A stretch of DNA of 64,000 nucleotides from assembly GCF_014648095.1 (NCBI RefSeq), contig NZ_BMQL01000020.1:1-64000 (forward strand). The letters run 5' to 3'. This stretch comes from Deinococcus ruber. Lineage in GTDB: Bacteria > Deinococcota > Deinococci > Deinococcales > Deinococcaceae. The notes under the pieces are model-generated. The model was given only the letters and a program-made list of their open reading frames with translations, had not been told where the DNA came from and ran no database searches. How positions within the stretch are numbered: the first letter of the stretch is position 1; every line of letters begins with the position of its first letter. This document shows positions 7,307 through 14,235 of the stretch, one piece after another. The translations under genes were made by a program, and so were the position numbers.

Positions 7307-8644
7307 ATGATGACCACTCCGACTGCTCAGCCCCCCCGCATCCCAACCGTCGTCGTCCATCTCACCTGCGAAGGCGTGATGGAAGCGATCTGCGCCGACG
7401 CCCACGTGCGCGTCATTCTGGTGGACTACACGCTCAGCGAGAGCGAAACCGCTGTGATGGGTCCTGACGGCGACAAAGCCGTGATGAAGGCCACGTCTGT
7501 GCTGCCCGACCCCGAGCGAGTCGTGGGTTTTGCCCGGGCCGCCGGGTTGCCGGATGAGGCCGTGGTCAGTTCGCTGCGGCTCGAAATGCTGGATGAACGC
7601 AACGACGTCGCCGGGCAGCTCGCGCCACTGGGGTTTGGCTTCATCGGCGGCGGCACGGGCTTCGACGGGTGGGACATGGAGCTGGACTACTCCGGCTGGG
7701 AGGTCTTCGTGAACGGCGACGGCACCGAATACACCCTGACGGTCTTTCCTGCCGGGCGGATGGACAGCGACAACCCGACCTTCCATCATACCTGCACCAC
7801 CCGCGAGCAGCTGATCGAGGAATTGACGCAGCTGCGCGTGCACCTGGACCGCACAGCCCCCCTGAGACACCTGATGATCCTCCGGGACAATGGCCGCATT
7901 GACCAGCTGCTGTGCGACACGCCCGGCCTGAACGTCACACTCCTCGACATCGGCACGGACCGCCATCACGACGGCCTGCCCCTCATCACGTTGCGCTCCG
8001 GCCTCACCGGACAGCCCGCGTCCTTGCCCGTGCATCTGGACGCCGATCAGACCGCACGCCTCCTCCACTCGGTCCATGACGGCAGCGATGTCGTCCCTGG
8101 GATGCCGTCCGGCGCGACGTCACCGATGCAGGTCATCCTCATCCGGGACAATGGCCGCTTTGAACAGGTGCTGTGCGACACGCCCGGGCTCAGCGTCACG
8201 CTGCTCGATCTCGGCAAGGACCGCCACGACACCGCTGGTCCCTTCATCACGTTGCCGTCTGGCGACACCGCGCTGGCGGAAATCCTGCGCGTAGACGTTT
8301 TCGTTGAACAGGCGGCTGAGATTCTTCAGGCGGTCGCTGCCAATGTGCGCCCTGTGAACTGCATGCTGGTGGTCTGGGATGCCCTCGGCGCTCATTATGT
8401 TGTGACGGCTGAGCAGAGCACCCACTCCAATCACCCGCTGATGCCGGGCCGGAAAATCGTCCAGCATCTGATGGCTGGCGGGTCCGTGGACCTGATCGCC
8501 ATGACTGTGGCGTGCGAAGCTGGCGACCTGCTCGCCCTCCAGAATGTCCTGCGCGGAACGCAGTCGATGGACAGCCTCGCTTCCCACATCACCACGCTGG
8601 CGACGTACCGCACGCTGGACGAGTTTCTCCGCGACGAGTCGTAA
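7307..8644 (+). CDS. Hypothetical protein with internal repeats, 445 aa
   Basis: AAAAGGA lies 6 nt before the ATG. Two segments of about 45 residues repeat: MILRDNGRIDQLLCDTPGL at about 188 and ILIRDNGRFEQVLCDTPGL at about 277, each followed by a VTLLDxGxDRH stretch; the N-terminal HLTCEGVMEAICAD may be a third, diverged copy. No known catalytic motif is visible. The stop overlaps the next start (TAATG), so it is translated together with the TGT-like protein. Confidence 0.75.
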   Translation: MMTTPTAQPPRIPTVVVHLTCEGVMEAICADAHVRVILVDYTLSESETAVMGPDGDKAVMKATSVLPDPERVVGFARAAGLPDEAVVSSLRLEMLDERNDVAGQLAPLGFGFIGGGTGFDGWDMELDYSGWEVFVNGDGTEYTLTVFPAGRMDSDNPTFHHTCTTREQLIEELTQLRVHLDRTAPLRHLMILRDNGRIDQLLCDTPGLNVTLLDIGTDRHHDGLPLITLRSGLTGQPASLPVHLDADQTARLLHSVHDGSDVVPGMPSGATSPMQVILIRDNGRFEQVLCDTPGLSVTLLDLGKDRHDTAGPFITLPSGDTALAEILRVDVFVEQAAEILQAVAANVRPVNCMLVVWDALGAHYVVTAEQSTHSNHPLMPGRKIVQHLMAGGSVDLIAMTVACEAGDLLALQNVLRGTQSMDSLASHITTLATYRTLDEFLRDES

Positions 8645-9441
8645 TGCCGGGCGGTGGAACGGTTGCCCCGCGACTGTGCGGCTTCGTGCCAGTCCTGACC
8701 TTCCGCTTTCCGCTGGACGAGCTGCTGACACCCTACGTCGAGCGGCTGTGCAGCCACGCGCTGATCAGCGTGCCGGAACTCCAGCAGCGCGGTGGTCAGA
8801 TGCTCCCGGCTGTTCCGCTGCTGATCGACAGCGGCGGCTTCGCGGCCCTGCTGCCCGGCGCGGTCATTGAGGAGCTGGACGGGTTGGGCGTGCTGGTGCT
8901 GCCGGACGGGCGGCGCATCTCGCCTCAGCAGGTTCAGGCGGCTCAGGAGACGTATGGCAGCATCGGCTTTACGCTGGACTTTCCCGGCCCACCAGATATT
9001 CCCGGCCGCGCTGCACGTGCCTGGCTGTCGCTGGCGAATGCTCGGTGGGCACTTCAGCAGCCGCGCAGCTTCGAGCTGTACGCGAGTGTGCAGCCCGGCC
9101 AGTCGCTCGGACCCTACCTGGAGTTGCAGCCGGACGGGATTGCCCTGGGGGGCCTCGCGCCGTGCTCCCGCGACCGGGAACGCCTGACGCAGGAGGTGCT
9201 GCGCGTGCGGGCACAGACCGATCTTCCGCTGCACGTGTTCGGCATCGGGCATCCCGAAAGCGTCCGGACGGTGATGCAGGCCGGGGCAGACAGTTGCGAC
9301 AGCAGCAGTCCCCAGCGCACTGCCGCTGGGGGGCGAAGCTGGAGGGGTGAGGTGATGCCTGATGCCGCGCCCCACGAACGCCTGCGCCTGGCGATCCTGA
9401 ACCTGCAGGCGTCTTCGGAGGCGGGCCGCGTTCCCGCCTGA
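8644..9441 (+). CDS. TGT/DpdA-like guanine transglycosylase-family protein, 265 aa
   Basis: Shares the signature points of the tRNA/DNA-guanine transglycosylase barrel: IDSGGF (residues 61-66, Asp62 aligning with the conserved substrate-binding Asp), GGLAP (about 170) and VFGIGHPESV leading into GADSCDSSSPQR (about 213-225), where Asp is expected as nucleophile. It lacks the C-terminal CxCxxC...H zinc site of bacterial TGT and is shorter (265 against about 370), which resembles DpdA-type DNA enzymes more than tRNA enzymes. Reaction would be swap of guanine for a 7-deazaguanine; no precursor pathway genes are in this window. Starts at TAATG, overlapping the previous stop. Confidence 0.7.
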   Translation: MPGGGTVAPRLCGFVPVLTFRFPLDELLTPYVERLCSHALISVPELQQRGGQMLPAVPLLIDSGGFAALLPGAVIEELDGLGVLVLPDGRRISPQQVQAAQETYGSIGFTLDFPGPPDIPGRAARAWLSLANARWALQQPRSFELYASVQPGQSLGPYLELQPDGIALGGLAPCSRDRERLTQEVLRVRAQTDLPLHVFGIGHPESVRTVMQAGADSCDSSSPQRTAAGGRSWRGEVMPDAAPHERLRLAILNLQASSEAGRVPA

Positions 9442-9470
9442 ATGTTCCCCTCCCTGCCATCATCTCTGAC

Positions 9471-9503
9471 ACCGTCCCCGGTCCTTTCGGAACCGGGGAC
9501 GGT
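9471..9503 (+). terminator. Hairpin terminator after the TGT-like gene
   Basis: 12-bp perfect stem ACCGTCCCCGGT / ACCGGGGACGGT (9471-9482, 9492-9503) with a 9-nt loop, followed by CTGTTTG. The T-tract is weak, so it may be an attenuator. Confidence 0.55.
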
Positions 9504-9540
9504 CTGTTTGCACCCCACCACTTTACAGGAGCACACGACG

Positions 9541-9843
9541 ATGTCGAACAAAAGTTTATCCCCTGCCCGCCGCCAGCTGCGGCCACGTCCGGATGGTCGG
9601 ACTGCTGCCCGCTTTTTCCGGAAACGCGGTCGTCCCCTGCCTGGCCGTTCCGCGACAGGACCGGGGGCCAGCTGCGGCACACGCTCCCCCTGGGGCCGTT
9701 TCATCCGCTGGATGGACCTCACAGCCCGGAAGCGCACACGGCAACCTTGGATCTACAAGGAACGTGGCCCTGCCCGGCAGCAGGCCGCCTGGACCGCGCA
9801 GGGTCAGCACATCGCTCGGCACCTCCAATGCTCTCGTCACTGA
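9541..9843 (+). CDS. Small basic hypothetical protein, 100 aa
   Basis: AGGAG sits about 8 nt before the ATG. The product (MSNKSLSPARRQLRPRPDGR onward) is very rich in Arg and Gly and has FIRWMDLTARKRTRQPW in its middle; it could bind nucleic acid. Its last 16 nt overlap the start of the helicase gene, so it may couple helicase translation. Compositional bias in GC-rich DNA can mimic such proteins, which lowers confidence. Confidence 0.45.
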   Translation: MSNKSLSPARRQLRPRPDGRTAARFFRKRGRPLPGRSATGPGASCGTRSPWGRFIRWMDLTARKRTRQPWIYKERGPARQQAAWTAQGQHIARHLQCSRH

Positions 9844-11933
9844 CCCTGGCTCCCACGGGCAGTGTGCTGCTGACCGCCCCCACCGGGAGTGGGAAGACCC
9901 ACGCCGCTCGGGAAGCTGCCCGCGCCTCCGTCGCCCAGGGGCACACGGTGCTGATGATCGTGCCGCTCAAAGCTCTCGCTGCCGAGATCCAGGCGCAGTG
10001 GCAGGCCGCGCTGCCAGAAGCGGTGGTCGCGCACTACACCAGCGATCAGCGCCGACACGTGCCGTACCAGGAGGCGAACATTCTGCTGATGACGCCCGAG
10101 CGACTGGATTTGTGCACCCGGTCGTGGCGCAGGCACAACCGCTGGTTGGCGCGTGTCGATCTGGTGATTGTGGACGAAGTGCATCTGATGCAGGACAAAC
10201 ACCGGGGGGCGCGGCTGGACGCGGGCCTGACCCGGCTGCGCGCCGTCGCGCCGCTGATCAGACTGCTGGCGATGAGTGCCACGGTGGGGGAGCCGCAGAC
10301 GCTGGCCGCATGGCTCGGCGCGGTGCATCAGCGCAGCGAGGTGCGCCGGGTGCCGCTGCACTGGACCGCCCACATCGTGGCCAGCGTGGACCAGAAGCAA
10401 ACCCAACTGCTGAGCCTCCTCCAACAACACAGCACGCTGGTGTTCGTCAACAGCCGGCGGCGAGCAGAGGAACTCGCCACCTGGCTCCGGCTCAACGGAC
10501 AGCTCGCAGACGCGCACCATGCAGGCCTCCCGATGGGGCAGCGACATGAGGTCGAGGCCCGCTTCCGCAGCGGCGAGACACGCGTGCTGTGCTGCACCGC
10601 CGCGCTGGAGATGGGCCTGAACTTTCCCTGCGAAACCGTCGTGCTGTACGACCTCAGCCTGTGGCATACCGGAGTAGCCGAGCCGATCAGTCATGTCACC
10701 GCGTGGCAGCGGGCAGGCCGGGCGGGACGCACCCCTGGACAGCTGGCGAGTGTGCAGGTGATCGGCCTGAAGAAGGAAGCCCCCGCGCAGTACCTCCGGC
10801 CCGACTTCGAACCGCTGCGGAGTCCCCTCGGGCAGGACGTGGCGCTGCAGGACTTCGTGCTCGGAAGTATCGACGGTGGCCTGGCCCGCACGTCCGTGCA
10901 GCTCCAGCGCCTGTTACGTCAGAGTTTCGCGGCGCACACCGGCTCGCTCGATCCACGTGGGGCTGTGGCTGCCCTGATCAGCGGCGGCGGCCTGGAAGAG
11001 CACGGCGACACCCTGCACGTCACGCTGCTGGGCCGAGTGGCCAGCCAGGCGCTCCTGCCCCTGCGGGCCATGGCGTGCGTGAACTTCCTGCCGAACGACC
11101 CGTGTGTGCTGGACGCGCTGCTGACCCTCTGCCGGTCCGCGCTGACCAGTGGGCCGCGCCTGAATGATGCGGCGGAACTGCTGACCGAACCGCTGCTGCA
11201 ACTCACACCGTCCCGCCTGCTCGATGCCGGGGAGTGGTTCCCCGCAGAGCAGCTCGCTCTGGCAGGGCTGCTGCTGAGTGCCTGCCAGCAGGGGGACGAG
11301 GAATGCGCGGCTGCCTATGGCCTGTACGCGGCGGACGTGCGGGCAGTGCGTGAAGAAGCGGCCCGCGTGCTGGACGCGTGGTGCACCTACCGACCTGAGG
11401 ACCGTAAACTCTCGCTGATCCGCACCATGCTGCACGCGCAGCTGAGTCTCGATCACGCGACGCTGGCACTGCTGCCAGGGATCGGGACCGCCCTGGCACG
11501 CAGCCTCGCGCATGCAGGCTTCGAGGACATCGAGACGCTGGCGATGCAACCCACCGACGCGCTCCCGCAGGTTCCAGGCATCCGCGCTGCCCGGCTGGTT
11601 GCGCTGATTCAGGCGGCCGAGCAGCTGGTCAAGCGCCTGGAGTCCGATCCCACACGGGAGCCGCCTGCGGCAACACGCTCGGTGCTTCCACTGGACTGGC
11701 GCGGCCAGACTGACCCGCTGCGTCTCCAGCGTGCACGCGCGTTGGCGGTGGTGCAGGACGGCGACGGTTACCTGGTGACAGGCGGGGCCGCACCGCACCG
11801 GGTCACAGCGGCGCTGGCGTGTGACTGTCTGGATCACACCCGGCGGCGACGCTGTAAGCACGTGCTGGCGACCGAACGGTTCCTGGGCAACGCCGCGATT
11901 GTGCGAAACACTCAGCTGCTGGAATTGGACTGA
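9828..11933 (+). CDS. Ski2/Hel308-like helicase with C-terminal SWIM zinc finger, 701 aa
   Basis: Superfamily 2 helicase motifs in order: APTGSGKT (about 17), LLMTPERL (about 83), VDEVH (about 114), MSATVGE (about 150), QRAGRAGR (about 293). A later helix-hairpin-helix-like stretch LLPGIGTALARSLAHAGF (about 548) resembles the ratchet region of Hel308/Ski2 enzymes. The end carries CDCLDHTRRRRCKH (about 665), a SWIM-type CxCxnCxH finger, suggesting binding of DNA or protein. I prefer ATG 9828, inside the end of the preceding gene; a TTG at 9747 would add 27 poorly conserved-looking residues. It follows the TGT-like gene, an arrangement reminiscent of DNA-modification systems that pair transglycosylase and helicase. 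Confidence 0.85.
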   Translation: MLSSLTLAPTGSVLLTAPTGSGKTHAAREAARASVAQGHTVLMIVPLKALAAEIQAQWQAALPEAVVAHYTSDQRRHVPYQEANILLMTPERLDLCTRSWRRHNRWLARVDLVIVDEVHLMQDKHRGARLDAGLTRLRAVAPLIRLLAMSATVGEPQTLAAWLGAVHQRSEVRRVPLHWTAHIVASVDQKQTQLLSLLQQHSTLVFVNSRRRAEELATWLRLNGQLADAHHAGLPMGQRHEVEARFRSGETRVLCCTAALEMGLNFPCETVVLYDLSLWHTGVAEPISHVTAWQRAGRAGRTPGQLASVQVIGLKKEAPAQYLRPDFEPLRSPLGQDVALQDFVLGSIDGGLARTSVQLQRLLRQSFAAHTGSLDPRGAVAALISGGGLEEHGDTLHVTLLGRVASQALLPLRAMACVNFLPNDPCVLDALLTLCRSALTSGPRLNDAAELLTEPLLQLTPSRLLDAGEWFPAEQLALAGLLLSACQQGDEECAAAYGLYAADVRAVREEAARVLDAWCTYRPEDRKLSLIRTMLHAQLSLDHATLALLPGIGTALARSLAHAGFEDIETLAMQPTDALPQVPGIRAARLVALIQAAEQLVKRLESDPTREPPAATRSVLPLDWRGQTDPLRLQRARALAVVQDGDGYLVTGGAAPHRVTAALACDCLDHTRRRRCKHVLATERFLGNAAIVRNTQLLELD

Positions 11934-11968
11934 TCGCAGCCAGAGGACCAGCGGTGCACCGAGGACAG

Positions 11969-12016
11969 CACGAACTGGCGGGTAGGAATTTTAAAATTCC
12001 TACCCGCCAGTTCGTG
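11969..12016. other. 48-bp perfect palindrome containing a parS-like core
   Basis: Perfect dyad centred at 11992/11993, arms beginning CACGAACTGGCGGG; its core GGAATTTTAAAATTCC is shared with two further copies. It lies between the convergent helicase and parB genes, so it can also work as a bidirectional terminator. As a ParB site this is inferred from position and repetition around parAB. Confidence 0.7.
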
Positions 12017-12022
12017 TCTCAT

Positions 12023-12042
12023 TGGGAATTTTAAAATTCCCA
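12023..12042. other. parS-like palindrome, copy 2
   Basis: TGGGAATTTTAAAATTCCCA is a 20-bp perfect palindrome with the same GGAATTTTAAAATTCC core, 12 bp before the end of parB. Confidence 0.7.
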
Positions 12043-12053
12043 GATACGGCGGT

Positions 12054-12950
12054 TCAGTTCAGCAGCGCCTGCAACTGGTCGAGCAGGTGTTGAGCCTGCT
12101 GCTGCTGCTCGGGAGAAAGCTTGGAAAAGGCACGCGGCTGCAGCTTTCTCAGGGCCTGAAAGCGCTGCTCCACGCCAGACAGCGGCGCAGGTACAGTCAG
12201 CTGAGCGATGCTGGCACGCAACTGCTCGACGCTCAGCTGTTCATTGACCGCCCGCTCTAGCAGCGCCTGCTGCTGATCGGCTGGAGCCCTGGCAATCAGC
12301 ACCGCCTTACTCTGCTGAATTACCCCTTCCTGGAGCGCCTGCAGCAGCAGGTCCGGCAGGTCCAGCACTGGCAGGCCATTCGCAACGAACGAGGTCCACT
12401 GCTCGCGCCCCAAGCGTTGAAACAGCCCTTCAAGTTCGGCGACCCGCTCGGCATCTTCCTGAGGGTGCTTTTTCAACTTACGCAGGGTGGCCTTGGCCTC
12501 CTGAGGACTTTGCTCCCACGACGCCGCGATCAGCCGCAGTTTGAAGGACACATCCTCGAAGCGGCTGAGGTCCTCCCGTTGCAGGTTTTCGATCAGCGAC
12601 AACTGATCTGCCTCAGCGTCAGTGCAGGGATGCACCCGCACAGGCACACGGCTCAGCCCGGCCAGTTTGGCAGCCCGCAAGCGCCGCTCGCCGGCGATGA
12701 CCTCATACTGCCCCCCAGGCTGCGGGCGAACGAGCAGCGGTTGCAAAACCCCGTTCTCGGTCAGACTGGCAGCCAGGGCTGCGAGGGCTGCTTCGGAAAA
12801 AAAGCGGCGCGGCTGATTGGACCGCGCACGCAACGCCGACACCGGGACCTCTGCGGCATCACTGGGTGCCGTCACGCGTTCAGCCAACTTCACATCACTG
12901 ATCAGTCCGAGAAGCGCCTTTGACGTGTCCTTTTTCTGGGACTGTGTCAT
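12054..12950 (-). CDS. parB: ParB/Spo0J-type centromere-binding protein, 298 aa
   Basis: Contains the N-terminal ParB nuclease-fold domain with NQPRRFF (46-52), the box II arginine motif GERRLRAAKLAG (87-98) that binds CTP in the family, and IENLQREDL (120-128), followed by a helix-turn-helix region and a Gln-rich C-terminal dimerisation part. It spreads from parS and stimulates ParA in plasmid segregation. The ATG overlaps the parA stop by 4 nt. Three palindromes flank the operon. This is a generic ParB and not the PRTRC-type ParB expected with the cassette further on. Confidence 0.93.
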   Translation of the reverse strand: MTQSQKKDTSKALLGLISDVKLAERVTAPSDAAEVPVSALRARSNQPRRFFSEAALAALAASLTENGVLQPLLVRPQPGGQYEVIAGERRLRAAKLAGLSRVPVRVHPCTDAEADQLSLIENLQREDLSRFEDVSFKLRLIAASWEQSPQEAKATLRKLKKHPQEDAERVAELEGLFQRLGREQWTSFVANGLPVLDLPDLLLQALQEGVIQQSKAVLIARAPADQQQALLERAVNEQLSVEQLRASIAQLTVPAPLSGVEQRFQALRKLQPRAFSKLSPEQQQQAQHLLDQLQALLN

Positions 12951-14116
12951 GCTGTCACCGCGAGATACCCGAGCAGCTGGCCGACAGCGGCCTGTACCTC
13001 AGCACGCGCTTCTCCCTTCGGTGCATACACCCCGACAGGCTGCTTCACCACCTGGCATTCGTCGTAGATCGCCGGGCGGGTCTTGATCGGCCCGCTGATA
13101 TTCGGCAGCCCGGCCATCGCCGCTTCCTCAGCCGCTTTGGAATGGCTGGTCGTGCCACGCTGGGTAATCAGGTGAGAAAGAATATTCAGCGCAGGATTGT
13201 ACTCACGATACGTCCGCACCATCTCATGGACTGTTTTCACCGCCGTCAGGCCCTTATTTCGGCTGCTGACAGGAATGATGACCTCATGGCTGGCGAACAG
13301 CGAAATCAGGACCGGCTTCCCGAGCGTCGGCGGCGTGTCAATCAGCACGTAATCGTAGGTCCCAGCATCGAGGACAGGGCGCAGCACCTTTTTCAACCGG
13401 TCGACCCCTCCGAGGTCCATCCCTGTCAGGAGTGCCTCGATCTTCGCCAGTTCAAGTCCTGAAGGAATCAGGTCCAGACCGTGCACATGGTGGGGTGTGG
13501 GAAATGGACCGTGATGCACCAGGGCATCGAACAGCGTGACAGTGGAGACATCCTCGGGGTCGACGCCCAGCCAGTCTGTCAGGTTCGCCTGAGGATCCAG
13601 ATCAATCAGGAGCACACGGTGGCCGAGTTGGCCGAGCTCGTAGCCGATATCGCGGCAGGATGAGGTTTTGCCGACGCCACCTGCATGGCTGAAAAAAGTA
13701 ATGACGGTGGTTTTACGCATGGCATCTCCTGAAGGACGAAGGGACGGCAGAGGTGAGGTTTGGGGACGGTGTGCTGCTTGTGCCGCTGGGGAGTATGCAG
13801 AATAGGGAACCAGGGCAGCAATCGGGTGGTCGTAGTGGACGATGACACTGGAGGTGCCTGTCTGGAGGAGAGCAGCGAGGCTCGCGCGCCACTGTGCACG
13901 GAGTGTGCGGCTGGACAGGCGTGGGGCTGTGTCCGCTGCTGAATCCAGAGACCGGAATTCTGTCAGTGGAATCAGCGCGGCGACAGGTTCGTCGTAGTGC
14001 GTGAGAATGACGTGCTGGTGCTGAAGCGATACGAGTTGAAGGACACGTTTCAGCTCCTTTCGGGCTTCGCTGACGGGAAGTGAGGTGCTGGTGACATGCC
14101 CGGGAACATTCAACAT
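12947..14116 (-). CDS. parA: ParA ATPase fused to two Phd/YefM-like domains, 389 aa
   Basis: The ParA part begins near residue 133 (MRKTTVITFFSHAGGVGKTS) with a deviant Walker motif whose signature lysine (KGG) is Ala, followed by LLIDLDPQANLTDWLG and VLIDTPPTL. Before it are two tandem antitoxin-like segments: SLPVSEARKELKRVLQLVS with EPVAALIPL, then LRAQWRASLAALLQTG with HPIAALVPY. Such domains bind operator DNA in Phd/YefM antitoxins, so here they probably give ParA promoter or DNA binding. An internal ATG at 13720 has AGGAG 5 nt upstream and could make a separate 257-aa ParA. I use ATG 14116 because the promoter lies upstream of it and downstream of the alternative ATG at 14146. Confidence 0.9.
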   Translation of the reverse strand: MLNVPGHVTSTSLPVSEARKELKRVLQLVSLQHQHVILTHYDEPVAALIPLTEFRSLDSAADTAPRLSSRTLRAQWRASLAALLQTGTSSVIVHYDHPIAALVPYSAYSPAAQAAHRPQTSPLPSLRPSGDAMRKTTVITFFSHAGGVGKTSSCRDIGYELGQLGHRVLLIDLDPQANLTDWLGVDPEDVSTVTLFDALVHHGPFPTPHHVHGLDLIPSGLELAKIEALLTGMDLGGVDRLKKVLRPVLDAGTYDYVLIDTPPTLGKPVLISLFASHEVIIPVSSRNKGLTAVKTVHEMVRTYREYNPALNILSHLITQRGTTSHSKAAEEAAMAGLPNISGPIKTRPAIYDECQVVKQPVGVYAPKGEARAEVQAAVGQLLGYLAVTA

Positions 14117-14143
14117 ATGTTGTACAAATTGTAAATGTTGTAC
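14117..14143 (-). promoter_or_regulatory. Direct repeats overlapping the parA promoter (operator)
   Basis: Two copies of GTACAACAT (minus strand, 14135-14143 and 14117-14125) spaced 18 bp, lying in the promoter spacer and between the -10 box and the start. This is the expected place for autorepression by the Phd-like domains of ParA, which is inference. Confidence 0.5.
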
Positions 14144-14156
14144 CATTCTTCGTCAA
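14128..14156 (-). promoter_or_regulatory. parAB promoter
   Basis: Minus strand TTGACG (14151-14156), 17-bp spacer, TACAAT (14128-14133); each box has five of six consensus bases. The transcript would begin only a few nt before ATG 14116. Confidence 0.65.
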
Positions 14157-14164
14157 GCGTCAAC

Positions 14165-14188
14165 GCTGGGAATTTTAAAATTCCCAGC
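14165..14188. other. parS-like palindrome, copy 3
   Basis: 24-bp perfect palindrome with arms GCTGGGAATTTT, same core as the two copies beyond parB. It sits in the divergent region between parAB and the VWA gene; its central TAAAAT could also serve as a -10 box. Confidence 0.7.
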
Positions 14189-14200
14189 AATCCTGAGCTT

Positions 14201-14235
14201 CCAGCATGGCCGCGCACAGCGCGGCCTCCTGCCCT
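14201..14235 (+). promoter_or_regulatory. Hairpin leader L2 before the VWA gene
   Basis: CCAGCAT, then GGCCGCGC (14208-14215), loop ACA, GCGCGGCC (14219-14226), 9 nt, ATG 14236. No Shine-Dalgarno. An ATG at 14206 is in frame and would add 10 residues. Confidence 0.75.

Noticed and set aside
9747..9827. TTG start adding 27 residues to the helicase
   Set aside because: The extra sequence is Gly/Pro/Ala-rich and sits within the preceding small gene; ATG 9828 directly precedes the first helicase strand.
14117..14146. parA start at ATG 14146
   Set aside because: This ATG lies upstream of the predicted transcript start (-10 box 14128-14133), so it would not be in the mRNA.
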